A DNA stretch of 64,000 nt from positions 43,708,699 to 43,772,698 of the forward strand of contig JAFMSR010000002.1 in the NCBI GenBank assembly GCA_022818135.1, read 5' to 3'. The notes beneath the pieces are model-generated. The model was not told the DNA's origin and made no database searches. It worked only from the letters and a program-made list of their open reading frames with translations. The number at the start of each line of letters is the position of its first letter. Position 1 is the stretch's first letter. Of this stretch, positions 1 to 16,154 are shown in pieces. The stretch comes from Saxidomus purpurata. Its lineage: Eukaryota > Mollusca > Bivalvia > Venerida > Veneridae. The position numbers and the translations under genes are program-made.

Positions 1-754
1 CTTGTTTAGAAAAGTGAAAACAAACAAGTATTGGTATAATTACATCACAAAAACATCGCCGCCGATGTAATATTCTCCGCTATCGCGTAACTATAGATCC
101 GTGCCGCTACGAGTGTGTATTGTTTAATGTAATTGTTTCAAAAAGTATAAGTTATTTTTAGCACAACCGATAATATTAATCAGGATTCATGTATATTTAT
201 AAAATATTTGTTCCCGTTAAAAATTTGAATTAATTGGTCAATTTTTATTCTCCACTTGGCATTTGTCACTCGCGGTAGGTGTGAAAAATACGAGCTGTCA
301 AGGATGGCAAAACAAACCAGACAATTCTAAAAATTGTTTGCAATGTGGCATCACTGACGGAGTATTGTTTGTTAATTTATGAAATGATAAAATTATTTAA
401 CTACTCTAAAATACGCGAAGAAACGCTGAGTAGAGCAATTATCGTTGTTTTTGTAACTCACTCTACTCTCCACGTTTTTTCCATAATTACGTGATTTACG
501 GTGAAACGGTAAAATATTTTTGAAAATCTTTTCCTTCAAAAATCGGTGTAAAACCGGGATCGCGAAAATACGTCATACATAGAAGGAAAATCAGTAAAAT
601 TAAGCTAATTTTTTCTTTGAAATTTGTGGTACTTTTGGCCCCAAAAATGGACATACAAGACTCCTGATACAGACTTTTAAATCCATTTTTATTCTCCTAG
701 AGTGCTAAAACACAGTTTTCCGGGGGCTCAGCCCCCTGGTCCCTCCTTGTAAAC
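1..754. other. AT-rich non-coding stretch, no gene seen
   Basis: No long ORF, no recognisable exon and no tandem repeat is visible. The missing 5' exons of the ribosomal protein S2 gene downstream (glycine/arginine-rich start and the segment before its S5 domain) were looked for here and not found. Confidence 0.5.
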
Positions 755-920
755 CAAGAAATAAACAAGAAACATGGCAATGCCACGAAACCAGGTTTTC
801 AAAAATGTTGTTCTGATTCAAGTTACAAAGTAGACATGAAATAATATATCATATCTTTTTTAAATTACCTCCAAAGATGATATGACCTTTGACTGCCAAA
901 TCAAGTTAAAATCATGTAAA

Positions 921-1650
921 CAGGATTTTCAATGTTAATGTCACTGTGACCTTGACCTTGGAGCCAGCCATGCGGAACATGCGTTCTGCACGTCATCTTG
1001 ATGTGGTAAACATTTGTCTGAAGTTTCATCAAAATTCTTCAAAGGGTTGAAGAGTTACAGAGCGGACAGGATTTTCAATGTTAATGTCACTGTGACCTTG
1101 ACCTTGGAGCCAGCCATGCGGAACATGCGTTCTGCACGTCATCTTGATGTGGTAAACATTTGTCTGAAGTTTCATCAAAATTCTTCAAAGGGTTGAAGAG
1201 TTACAGAGCGGACAGGATTTTCAATGTTAATGTCACTGTGACCTTGACCTTGGAGCCAGCCATGCGGAACATGCGTTCTGCACGTCATCTTGATGTGGTA
1301 AACATTTGTCTGAAGTTTCATCAAAATTCTTCAAAGGGTTGAAGAGTTACAGAGCGGACAGGATTTTCAATGTTAATGTCACTGTGACCTTGACCTTGGA
1401 GCCAGCCATGCGGAACATGCGTTCTGCACGTCATCTTGATGTGGTAAACATTTGTCTGAAGTTTCATCAAAATTCTTCAAAGGGTTGAAGAGTTACAGAG
1501 CGGACAGGATTTTCAATGTTAATGTCACTGTGACCTTGACCTTGGAGCCAGCCATGCGGAACATGCGTTCTGCACGTCATCTTGATGTGGTAAACATTTG
1601 TCTGAAGTTTCATCAAAATTCTTCAAAGGGTTGAAGAGTTACAGAGCGGA
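921..1650. repeat. 146-bp satellite, five nearly identical units
   Basis: Units begin at 921, 1067, 1213, 1359 and 1505 and look identical by eye. Each contains TGACCTTGACCTTG, on the other strand a direct repeat of the nuclear-receptor half-site AGGTCA without spacer. Because 146 is not a multiple of 3, the array gives overlapping identical 60-codon open frames. These are artefacts, not genes. The near-perfect identity implies recent amplification or homogenisation. Confidence 0.95.
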
Positions 1651-1654
1651 CACA

Positions 1655-1737
1655 ATTTCGTTTGACGCCCGCCCATCCGCCCATCCGCCCATCCGCCCAT
1701 CCGCCCATCCGCCCATCCGCCCGCCATACCCCAATCT
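1655..1737. repeat. GCCCATCC short tandem array
   Basis: Six or more copies of an 8-base CCGCCCAT unit follow the last satellite unit. A shorter version lies at the same place in the second element copy (about 2270-2295), so array length differs between copies. Confidence 0.9.
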
Positions 1738-1770
1738 AATAACCAGGATTTTCAAAATTGAAAACCTGGT

Positions 1771-2345
1771 TAACAAGAAATGCGGCAATGCCGCCAAACC
1801 AGATTTTCAACAGCGCCTGTAGAAATTCTAGAATTTAATAATACATTTATTAAAAAAAAACAAGTTACAAAGTAGACATGAAATAATATATCATATCTTT
1901 TTTAAATTACCTCCAAAGATGATATGACCTTTGACTGCCAAATCAAGTTAAAATCATGTAAACAGGATTTTCAATGTTAATGTCACTGTGACCTTGACCT
2001 TGGAGCCAGCCATGCGGAACATGCGTTCTGCACGTCATCTTGATGTGGTAAACATTTGTCTGAAGTTTCATCAAAATTCTTCAAAGGGTTGAAGAGTTAC
2101 AGAGCGGACAGGATTTTCAATGTTAATGTCACTGTGACCTTGACCTTGGAGCCAGCCATGCGGAACATGCGTTCTGCACGTCATCTTGATGTGGTAAACA
2201 TTTGTCTGAAGTTTCATCAAAATTCTTCAAAGGGTTGAAGAGTTACAGAGCGGACACAATTTCGTTTGACGCCCGCCCATCCGCCCATCCGCCCGCCATA
2301 CCCCAATCTAATAACCAGGATTTTCAAAATTGAAAACCTGGTTAA
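1771..2345 (-). mobile_element. Tandem-core element, copy 2 (AACCAGG family)
   Basis: Same ends as copy 1: AACAAGAAATGCGGCAATGCC at the plus-strand left and the AACCAGG/CCTGGTT hairpin at the right. It has only two satellite units (1963-2254) against five in copy 1. It directly abuts copy 1. Confidence 0.6.
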
Positions 2346-2849
2346 AAAGTAGTGGCCTTAAATGAATTCAATCAATTTATAACCCAGAAAATTATGAAAA
2401 TCATTTATTCAGTGGTAAACCAACATCAAATATCGGCCCGACGACTTATTAAATAAATGTCGTGAAAATATCCGTCAACCGGTGTGGGTGGGGTATTACG
2501 AAGAAATAGTGCGAAATGCGCTACGAAATGGAAGCGTTTTTAGTAGATTTCTTCCGTTTTAGGTAAATTCAAATGATTTAAGTTTAAATCATGCAATTTT
2601 TATCTATATTCGTAAATATTCGGTTCGGCACATGGCGAATAACAAATACAATTTCGGACAAAACTGTATTCAACTAAATCAAATATTCGAATGTATCGTT
2701 ACAGCCCTACTTTTTACTATGTTGAGCAATGAAGGTGCATTTTAGTCTACTTGATGGACACTTTTTCTATGAACTACCGTAGAACATTGCTTTTGAAATA
2801 TGTATAACATTCTATATTTAAACATTGAAGTTTAATTAACTTTCCACAG

Positions 2850-6935
<4,086 letters not shown>

Positions 6936-6965
6936 AGTACTTGATAATGTCTGTAACAACCAAAC

Positions 6966-6971
6966 AATAAA
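6966..6971 (+). terminator. Polyadenylation signal of RPS2
   Basis: AATAAA lies 31 bases after the S2 stop codon. This is a short 3' UTR, as usual for ribosomal protein genes. Confidence 0.8.
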
Positions 6972-7080
6972 TAGAAAATTGTATTATATATTTTTGCTGT
7001 CTTTTCACCCTCCATTTGGAAGATGGTATTTTGTGTTAGATGATGTCGGGTGTTGCGAGTAATAAGTTGCATTTATTATT

Positions 7081-7259
7081 TCATCTAGCTGATTCAATAG
7101 TTGTTGCCAAATCTTCGACAAAAGTTGTATTAATATGAATGGTCAGTCTAGCACAGATAAGTTGTTTGCAAGATTATTAGCTCTACTGGACAGAAGCACA
7201 GTGACCTCCGCTGCTGTGGAGCAAGGACATTCTATTGTCCTTTGAACTTAAGAAAATTT
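7081..7259. other. Intergenic, no feature seen
   Basis: Sequence between the S2 3' end and the next tandem-repeat block. No ORF or repeat is recognised. Confidence 0.4.
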
Positions 7260-7289
7260 CTGGTTTACAGTGTCTCTAGCAATACACAG

Positions 7290-10200
7290 CGAATCACTTT
7301 ATCAGTAGGTCCGTCTGTCACATAAAATTAACATTGGCTATAACTTTGCCATTTAAGATTTCTTTGTCAAACTTTGAAATTGTACTGCTTATGAGAAAAG
7401 GGTCGTAACACTGCCAAATGTTACAGGTCATGGTCATATTTGACAGAGATATGCCCATCAAACAAGAGTACATAAATCTGTCATGGTTTTTGTGAGAATA
7501 ATGGCCCTTTTTCGACTAAAAGTTTGAGCTTGGTTAGTACCACCCCACTTTATCTCGTAACTGTTGCAGATTTTACTTTGAAACTTACCTTCCATCATTA
7601 CTCCCATCCACAGACAAGAGTACATAACTCTGAAAAGGTTTTTGTCAGAAATGTCTAGCACATCAAGACAATGTGTTGCGGGCAAGAACCATGTCCCTCC
7701 CTCAAAGGTCAAGGTCACACTTTAGTTTGAAATGAATGGAATACTGCATGCATGGTAATTATGTCATGCATGGAAGGATTTTAAAATTACATGGCACAAT
7801 TCCTCTTCCGCGGGCATTAGTCACTTGTGAGGGACAGCTCTGCTTAGAATTGTTTGTTTTTGTGTTGCCCTTTCAGTTGCTTTGTCCGTACGTCCGTCAC
7901 ACAAACTTAACGTTGGCTATAACTTTGCCATTACTTAAAGATTTCTTCATCAAACTTTATAACTGTATTGCTTATGACAATAGGGTCATGATGCCACCAA
8001 ATTTAGTAGGTCAAGGTCATATTTGACAGAGTTATGCCCCTTTTTGTACTTGGATTTTGTCACGAAAACTTAACGTTGGCTATAACTTTGCCATTTCTCA
8101 AGATTTCTTCATCAAACTTTACAACTGTATTGCTTATGACAATAGGGTCATGATGCCCTAAATTTTGTAGGTCAAGGTCATATTTGACAGAGTTATGCCC
8201 CTTTTTGTACTTAGATTTTGTCATGAAAACTGAACATTGGCTATAACTTTGCCATTTCTTAAGATTTCTTCATCAAACTTTCAAATTGTATTGCTTATGA
8301 CATAAGGGTCATGATGCTGCCAAATTGTGTAGGTCAAGGTCATATTTGACAGAGTTATGCCTCTTTTTATACTTAGATTTTTGCTATAACTTTGCCATTT
8401 CTTAAGATTTCTTTATCAAACTTTCAAATTGTATTGCTTATGTCAAAAGGGTTGTGATGCCGCCAAATTTTGTAGGTCAAGGTCTTATTTGACAGAGTTA
8501 TGTCCCTTTTTAGCTCGACTATTCGAAGAATAAGGAGACTATTGCACTCGCCCCGGCGTCGGCGTCGGCGTCTGCGTTGGTTAAAGTTTTTCATAAGGTC
8601 AAATATCTTGAATACTATCAAAGGTATTGACTTGAAACTCAAACTATATGTTTACCATCAACATCTTCACCTGAGGAAACAATCCTTATAACTCTGTTTT
8701 GATTTTTGACAGATTTATGCCCCTTTTTAACTTAGAAATTTTGGTTAAAGTTTTTTATAAATTCAAATATCTTGAATACTATCAAAGGTATTGACTTGAA
8801 ACTCAAAGTATGTGTCTACCATCAACATCTTCACCTGAGGAAACAATCCCCATAACTCTGTTTTGATTTTTGACAGATTTATGCCCCTTTTTAACTTAGA
8901 ATTTTTGGTTAAAGTTTTTTATAAATTCAAATATCTTGAATACTATCAAAGGTATTGACTTGAAACTCAAAGTATGTGTCTACCATCAACATCTACACCT
9001 GAGGAAACAATCCCCATAACTCTGTTTTGATTTTTGACAGATTGATACCCCTTTTTAACTTAGAATTTTTGGTTAAAGTTTTTTTTTAAATTCAAATATC
9101 TTGAATACTATCAAAGGTATTGACTTGAAACTCAAAGTATGTGTCTACCATCAACATATACACCTGAGGAAACAATTCCCATAACTCTGTTTTGATTTTT
9201 GACAGATTTATGCCCCTTTTTAACTTAGAAGTTTTGGTATTTTTTTTTTTTAATTCAAATATCTTGAATACTATTGACTTGAAACTCAAAGTATGTGTCT
9301 ACCATCAACATTATACACCTGAGGAAACAATTCCCATAACTCTGTTTTGATTTGACAGATTTATGCCCCTTTTTAACTTAGAAGTTTTGGTATTTTTTTT
9401 TTGTAAATTCAAATACCTTGAATACTATATAAGGTATTGACTTGAAACTTGAAATATGTGTTTACCATCAACATCTACACCTGAGGAAACAATCCCCATA
9501 ACTCTGTTTTGATTTTTGATAGATTTGTGTCCCTTTTTAATTTTGAATGTTTTGTTAACGAACGTATTTACTGTCAACATTTTCACCAATGTTTTTGATT
9601 TTTGACATATTTATGCCCTTTTTAACTTAGAATTTTGTCACAGTTTTTCCAGACTAAAATGGAAATACTCAAAATGGCTTTCTTTTGAAATGTCATAGAA
9701 TAATTATGCAGCATGAAGCGGTCATGCTTTTTTAATTCTATACATATCAATTTTGAAAAGTTACAAAATTATTCATGATCAAATATACAAGGTCATGTAT
9801 TTCTTTGAAATTATCCCCCCATCCTCCCTCCAGTTGGCTTGCAGAATCCAGAGTAAGGCCTTGAATGCAATGTACATTTACAAAGGTCTTTGAACAAGTT
9901 TCATATCTTTGACCTTAATTCTTATAGACAATTACACAATACTCCTGTTCTTAGACAAAAACCCCATTTTACCAACAAGCTTTCGAATAGTCGAGCGTGC
10001 TGTCATGTGACAGCTCTTGTTGTACTTGGATTTTGTCACGAAAACTTAATGTTGGCTATAACTTTGCCATTTCTTAAGATTTCTTCATCAAACTTTCAAA
10101 TTGTATTGCTTATGACATAAGGGTCATGATGCCGCCAAAGTTTGTAGGTCAAGGTCATATTTGACAGAGTTATGCCCCTTTTTACACTTAGATTTTGTCA
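7290..10200 (+). repeat. Tandem repeat (~140 bp, 'ggctataactttgccatt' family), split by an insertion
   Basis: Units carry 'ggctataactttgccatt', 'aagatttcttcatcaaactt', 'gggtcatgatgc' and AGGTCAAGGTCATATTTGACA. About six lie between 7330 and 8510. The array is then interrupted by another element (8511-10020) and resumes at 10021 in the same register ('tgtacttggattttgtcacg'), ending near 10200. The interrupted register shows the inserted element is younger. Confidence 0.85.
8511..10020 (+). mobile_element. GCTCGAC-family tandem-core element, subtype 1
   Basis: Begins TAGCTCGACTATTCGAA after a T run, followed by a CGGCGTCGGCGTC tract. The core is about six units of roughly 160-180 bp ('caaaggtattgacttgaaactc', 'cacctgaggaaacaat', 'ttatgcccctttttaactta'). 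The end is the inverse subterminal repeat TTCGAATAGTCGAGCG, a perfect hairpin GCTGTCA-TG-TGACAGC, and CTCTTGT. It has no coding capacity; the Arg-rich frames at its start come from the CGG/CGT tract. It sits inside a TTTTTGT site of another repeat. Confidence 0.8.
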
Positions 10201-10919
10201 CAAAATTGTTGGTTATTCTGACAAAGCATAAGAGGGCGAGACGAGACTGTTCTACTGAACACCCATCTAGTTTTGTCTAGCCTGCTTGCAGTGAGCTCTA
10301 TATAGTTGTCACAATGGCGGTTCGGTGTATGTGCGGGTCGAACAGATCTTGTTGTGACTCGCTGTCTCCGACTTTAAAGCATTCTTTAAATTGTGTCATA
10401 AATGCAAGTCCTTTTGACAGCTGGCAGGCTCGACAATAGTCAAGTGTGCTGTTTTATAGACGGCTCTTTTTTTTCTCTTCAAACTTGGTCAGTGTGTATG
10501 TAGGCTTAATTTTGCGTAACAGGGTCCATTTCATCACAATGAAATGTCAAATTTCACACGAGAGTTCAGAACCCGGAGATAACCAAAACCATCACGTACA
10601 TATTTAATAGTAGCATTCTCTGAAACGGACTGTTTGGGACACGGAATCGATACAGCTTGTCTTGCACATGATGGCTGGAATCAGGAAACCAAGTATGAAC
10701 ACGATGAATTTGTAATAGACTACAAGATCTGTTGCGACAAGAATTTGTATATCAAATTGCCGCATACACTGGTATTATTTGACCACGAGGGCGCATTTTG
10801 ACAGTGTCAAAAGGAGAAAATGTTGCTGTCAAAACAGTCCATCAGTGTCTGTAGTAAGTCTAATGGATGTCATGTTTGAATATTATATCTTTTTAATAGC
10901 TACATGTATCCAGACCTTC
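10201..10919. other. Non-coding stretch with a fragment of a GCTCGAC-type 3' end
   Basis: 'Tcgacaatagtcaagtgtgctgt' and 'acggctctttt' near 10430-10475 resemble the 3' terminus of the GCTCGAC family. Nothing else is recognised. Confidence 0.35.
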
Positions 10920-11135
10920 AAATCCCCTTATGATACCTCAACGTCACTGCGTGATGTCACAAATCAGCACGGGCTTGTACATTGACGTAATGTACGTGGC
11001 AAAGAAGCTCGCGTACAGCATGGGGTTCAGTAACGGGGTTATGTCAAGTGTACATTACCGACTTGCCTGTAAATATCAATATCTATATACAGATCGTTGA
11101 CTGATTAGAAGACCGCAAATTTCATGGAAGGGTAA
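10920..11135 (+). repeat. Interspersed repeat shared with 62310-62492
   Basis: 'Ccttatgatacctcaacgtcac', 'gatgtcacaaatcagc', 'agcatggggttcagtaacggg', 'gaccgcaaatttcatggaagg' and 'gtaat' all recur in the same order and orientation 51 kb away. This is a non-coding terminal portion of a dispersed element. Confidence 0.8.
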
Positions 11136-11179
11136 TTAACTATATCAGCAACAGAGACACGAAAAACAACCGATACACA

Positions 11180-11400
11180 GGTTACTAGTATACTTTTATT
11201 CTTTCACCATCATTCAGGTCTTGTAGCTCTAAATGTTTCATTTTACAGCATTTATAACAACTAGTGACAAATAATATATTATATGATAATAACTCAAGAG
11301 TTGATTATCTTTCAGTACATATAGTATTATACAATCAGTCTACTGGTAATCTGATTCATAACAAGGCAAGGAGAGTAACTCTATAAACATAGCCCAATGG
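11180..11400. repeat. Diverged duplicate of 12674-12900
   Basis: Both copies hold 'ttactagtata', 'cttttattctttyaccatcat', 'caagagttgattatctttc', 'cagtacatatag' and 'atcagattcat' in order. They are probably two copies of an untranslated or 3' repeat. The 1.3 kb between them holds AT-rich sequence and a LINE 3' fragment. Confidence 0.7.
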
Positions 11401-12429
11401 ATATGGCGTTTGCATATCTTGTCATACTGGTATTGTCTGTAATATAAATACAAAAAACCATTACACATAATAATACAATGTAATAATAATAATATTATTG
11501 TGAACTATCATTTTGATCTTTTGTGTTACAGAACTTATCATTCCTTCTAGATTAATAATTGATTTTAAAACTTGTCAATAAATGATGATGATCTACCATT
11601 ACAAATGTATTTGATAAAAACTTTAATTTCAAGTGGCAGATATTTCCTTCTGCTATAATACAACATACATAATCAAAATCTTTATTGTTTGCTAATACAG
11701 GAATTGACACATTTACTCTTTTTGACTTAAGAGCTTTTTAATTTATCTGTTAGCTGTAGGGTGTCAAGATTAAATAAAATGGTATATAAGCCAAGCTTCT
11801 AGAAGTTTTAGTCAGAGAGAACTTTGTGTTAGAAAAAGAATAGAATACTTTGTGTAATAAAATAAAAAGGAATACTTTGTGTGTAAAATGTAAAAGAACT
11901 GTGTTACTCAATAGAATAGAGAGAATAATCAGAGTGACTAATTAATCTTAATTTTAGGAACAATGATAATAATCTCTGTGTGACAGTAATCTTCAGGACA
12001 AATGTGCAAGAACTGAAATAGATAGAACTTTGTGATGTTCATATAAAACTGATTTTACATTTCTTGTTAGACTATAAGAAAAAAAAATTGTCAGCAGTGT
12101 TCGTCCTTCGAGAAACATCCGTGCTCTACACAAACTTTTTTAACAACAAAGATCACACGGCAATTCACATTCATGCAAAACAAACAGAATCTTGAAAAAT
12201 TAAAAATTACATTTTACTGATTCAAGTGAAAAAAATAAATATATTGATAATTGTGACAGACACACATACATGTATATCAAACTAGAGAATACGTGTATTA
12301 AATTGTAAAGGAACTATTATATACACTAAACATCAAATATTTTGGTGAAAATTTACTGGTATGTGCAGTATAATTAACAAACATCAAGTTCATGTATCTA
12401 GCAAAGCAATGTAAGTATATCACATTCAA

Positions 12430-12676
12430 TATTTATAAATTTGATGGATGTTTTTTATAACTATATTTGAAAACATTCAGGGATTTTGCTTAACAAATCA
12501 GGAAAAGAGTTCCACACCCGCATGCTAAAGTATTGGAAGGACTGTTTCATGTAATGAGTATTAAATGATATTTGTACATTTTGTCTTGAAAAGGATCGCA
12601 ACATGTATCTGTTACTATTCACAAGAGGTATAAAATCACTAATATATTCAGGGATATCATTATAATTCAGGGACAT
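12430..12676 (-). pseudogene. 3' fragment of a non-LTR retrotransposon (reverse transcriptase C-terminus)
   Basis: The minus-strand frame (start 12676) reads NRYMLRSFSRQNVQI, then HYMKQSFQYFSMRVWNSFPD. This matches the conserved C-terminal pattern of LINE polymerases ('..YxLRS..', '..KxSFxYxxxxxWNSLP..'). It then frameshifts near 12461. The catalytic domain is absent: a 5'-truncated, dead copy. Confidence 0.7.
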
Positions 12677-13729
12677 GTTACTAGTATAACTTTTATTCTT
12701 TTACCATCATTTCGGTCTTGTTAATATTTAATTTTTAAGCATTTATAACAAATAACTACAAATATATACCATATATACATGATTATTGACTTAGTATAAC
12801 AAATCAAGAGTTGATTATCTTTCTTTCTTCAGTACATATAGTTTTATATAATGAGTCTAATCAGATTCATATCAAGATGACTGTCGTTAGTCTCTATAAA
12901 CTACATCTGAGTAGATAGTCCTATGGTTAGTCGGCTTGAAAGCAACTGACCTTATCTGTTTACATTAGACAAGAGGGCCAACATGGCCATATTTCACTCA
13001 CCTGTATATAAATTGCAAATAACACAGGGGTCATGACTTAAACATAATTAATAATAATGATAAAATCTTTTTTTGAACAAGGTGACACAAATAGACATTA
13101 ATTCGAAAGCGTACATGTATCACAATTTCATTGTGGCCTTCCATAAATACATACAAACAACATATGTAAACGGTTAAAAAATGCACATATACAGATGCAC
13201 ACACAGGCACATAAAATCACATACATTTACATATATTCTGGTTTCACACTTGGTAATATACAAATCTAAAAAGTTGCCAAACAAAGTTTAACTTATTAAA
13301 ACTTGATTATCACGGATGTCTACCATTTATTAATGACAAACACTCCGATATGAATAATTGTAACGAAAGAAAAAATTACATATAAAAATTGCTACAATAA
13401 TAATAGAGGTCCACTATATAAGCCTATGCGAAATCAAGTGAGCCCCTTCCCCCCCACCTCCTGGGAAGGGTTAATTTTCAACCGGGGGTCATGATTTGAA
13501 CAATCTTGGTAAAAGTCCACTAGGTCATTAATGCTACATGCTAAATATATAAGCTTTAGGCCTTGTGGTTTCAGAGAAGATTTTTAAAGTTTTTCCTATT
13601 TGTTGCCATGGGAACCAGAGTTCTACATGGAACGGAATTCTTTGAACACTATTGGTAGAGCTTCATGCAAGGGAAATCCTTGCCAAGTTTTATCAAAACT
13701 GATTAGAATTAGTGATGAAATTAAGGTGC

Positions 13730-14824
13730 TACAGTGTAAACACTGTTAAAAAAATTGCAATTTTTGTTAAATCAAAGGCCATATCTCTGGAAGAACTAAT
13801 CCGATCAAGCCCATAACTGAACTCATTCGAGATCTGATTGTCATACACATTCTCTGTAAATATTATAATTGAAAATTTGAATTGCTAAAGTGTAAACACA
13901 CTTATAATTATGTTGCAATTTTTGTTAAATCAAGGGCCATGACTCTAGCAGAACGTATCCGATCAAGCCCATGATTGAACTCATCCATACACATTCTATG
14001 TAAATATGATAAGGATAAGTGATAAATTGAAGGTGCTAGAGTGTAAACACAGTTATATATTGCTTTTTTTAATCAAGGGCCATAACTCTGGAACTAATCC
14101 GATCTAACCCGAAATTGAACTCATATGCATTCTCTGTAAATATGATAAGGATTTAAGAAGAAATGAAGTCTTGTGCTTGAGTGTAAACATAGTTAAATAT
14201 TGCAGTTTTTGTTAAATCAATGGCCATAACTCTAGAAGAACCTATCCGATCAAGCCCATAATTTAACTCATCTGAGATCTTATGATTATATACATTCTCT
14301 GTACATATGATTAGGGTTGAAAAAAGAAATGAAGGTGCTAGAGTGTAAGCAGAGTTAAATATATCAATTTTTGTTAAATCAAGGGCCATAACATGGAATA
14401 ACCAAGCTCATAATTGAACTCATCCGAGATCTAACGGTCATTCACATTTTCTGTAAATATGATAAGCACAGTTACATGTATATATTGCACTTTTTGTTAA
14501 ATCAAGGGTCATAACTCTGGAAGAACTAATTCGATCAAGCCCATAATTGAACTTATCCAATATCTTATGATCATATACACATTCTCTGTAAAAGGAATAA
14601 AGAAGAAATGAAGGTGCTAGAGTGTAAACATAATTAAATATTGCAATCTTTGTTTAATCAAGGGCCATAACTCTAGAATAGAAGAACTATTGAGATCAGG
14701 CCCGTAATTGAACTTATCCAAGATCTTCTGGCCAATTATCCATACACATTCTCTGTAAATATCTTTAGAATTAGTGACGAAATGAAGGTCCTAGAGTGTA
14801 AACAGAGTTAAATCTTGCACTTTT
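13730..14824. repeat. ~145-bp tandem array
   Basis: About seven diverged units containing 'gtgctagagtgtaaac', 'ttttgttaaatcaagggccat', 'aactctggaagaactaatcc' and 'cattctctgtaaatatgat'. This is the core of the surrounding element. Confidence 0.85.
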
Positions 14825-15803
14825 TAGCTCGACTTTTCGAAGAAAAGGCGAGCTTTCCTACTCGCCCCGTCGTCGGCGTTGGTGTCACACCTTGGTTAAG
14901 GTTTTTCGTACCACCCCACTTTATTTCAAAAGTATTAGAGGTATGGCTTTGAAACTTACCATACTTGTTAACCATCATAACCTCCATCTACAGACAAGAG
15001 TACATAACTCTGTCAAGGTTTTTGACAGAATTATGGCCCTTTTTTACTTAGAAAGTGTATTTAGCTTGGTTAAGTTTTTCGTACCACCTCACTTTATTTC
15101 AAAACCATTGGAGGTATTACTTTGAAACTAACCATACTTGTTAACCATTATCACCTACATCAACAGACAAAAGTACATAACTCTGTCAAGGTTTTTGACA
15201 GAATAATGCCCCTTTTTGACTTAGAAAATACATAGAATATGGGTAAAATCCACTTATTGCCTTAACCCTTTGAGATATTGCTTTGAAACTTTGAATGCTT
15301 GTTACCATCATTACCTCCATCTGTAGGCAAGAGAAGGTAATTCTGTCAGGGATTTGTTTTAAAAATTAAGGCACTTTATCGACTTAGAATCTTGGTTAAG
15401 TTTTTCGTACCAGTCCACTTTTTGACTAAACTGTTTGAGATATTAATTTGAAAGTTGGAATACTTGTAAAACGTCATGATCCCAAAACATGGGCAGGAGA
15501 AGGTAATTATGTCAAGGGTTTTATTTGAATTATGGCCCTTTTTGACTAGGAAAGTCAGTAAAAATTTTCATTCTTGTCCACTTGTTGACTAACCATTTGA
15601 GATATTACTTTAAAAGTTGGAGTACAAATATGTACCATCATGAGACCTATCTGTAAGTAAGAGAAGATAACTCTGTGAAAATGTTTCTTGATTTGTACTT
15701 AGAAATTCCTAGTTAAAGTCTTGTGTGTCCTTAACTGTCAAAAGTTTTGTTTTATAGGCAAGCACTAAAAAGTCGAGCGCACTGTCCTACTGACAGCTCT
15801 TGT
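14825..15803 (+). mobile_element. GCTCGAC-family element, subtype 2
   Basis: The 5' end forms a strong hairpin, AGCTCGaCTTTTCgaaGAAAAGgCGAGCT (14826-14854), followed by CTACTCGCCCCGTCG. The core units are about 165-170 bp ('gttaagtttttcgtaccac', 'actctgtcaaggtttttgac'). The 3' end is AGTCGAGCGCACTGTC-ctact-GACAG-CTCTTGTT. It is inserted in TTTTTGTT of the tandem array around it, as the subtype 1 copy is in its own host. Confidence 0.8.
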
Positions 15804-16094
15804 TTAAATCAGGGGTCATAATTCCGGAAGTACTGATCCGATCGAGTCCATATTCAAACTCATCTTTGTTCTTTTAGCCATATACATTGTGTTCAATTTT
15901 CATTATGATAGTTTCAAGAAGATACTAGAGTGTAAACAAGCTAATTTTGAACGGACGGACCAACATACGGACGGATGGACATTGAAAGATCCTTTAAACT
16001 CACCATGACCATTTCGTGGTCAGGGTGATCTAAAAATGATAGCACAAGGTCTAGCATTCAGCAAAACAAAAAGTTTTGCTTATTGACCCTGGTG

Positions 16095-16154
16095 TGCTAT
16101 TTTCTAATTAGCTTCTGTTTTATGTGCTATTTTCTAATTAGCTTCTGTTTTACT
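16095..16154. repeat. Short direct duplication at the end of the NLR coding region
   Basis: 'Gtgctattttctaattag' plus 'cttctgtttta' occurs twice in tandem (about 31 bp each), touching the stop codon. It looks like a replication-slippage or repair scar at the truncated edge of the LRR array. Confidence 0.8.

Larger units (their letters stand above)
755..1770 (-). mobile_element. Tandem-core element, copy 1 (AACCAGG family)
   Basis: Read on the minus strand, the element starts with a hairpin (AACCAGGTTTTCAA pairing with GAAAATCCTGGTT, at about 1738-1770). It continues through a short GCCCATCC array and the 146-bp satellite, and ends at a small GGCATTGCC-type hairpin followed by TTCTTGTT (755-790). 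That layout matches Helentron-associated elements. There is no transposase or helicase ORF, so it is non-autonomous. A second copy follows directly in the same orientation, so the pair forms a head-to-tail tandem. Confidence 0.6.
12968..16036 (-). mobile_element. Composite tandem-core element with GCTCACC-type 3' end
   Basis: On the minus strand it begins TTTTTAGATCACCCTGACCA, forming a hairpin with TGGTCATGGTGAG (15990-16036). It continues through GTCCGTCCG and a ~145-150 bp tandem core (13730-14824 plus a remnant at 15804-15900). It ends at a GCTCACC-family 3' terminus (plus strand: ACAAGAGGGCCAACATGGCC at 12969). The portion 13400-13690 carries the GCTCACC-family core, so this is a chimera or a nested pair. 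Another element interrupts it at 14825-15803. Confidence 0.55.

Noticed and set aside
1014..2238. Six overlapping identical or near-identical ~60-codon open frames
   Set aside because: They repeat every 146 bp and follow the satellite exactly. The unit is not a multiple of three, so they cannot form one repeat protein.
8424..8691. Arginine-rich open frames here and at 26171-26462
   Set aside because: They are produced on both strands by the CGG/CGT-rich 5' tract of the GCTCGAC-family elements.
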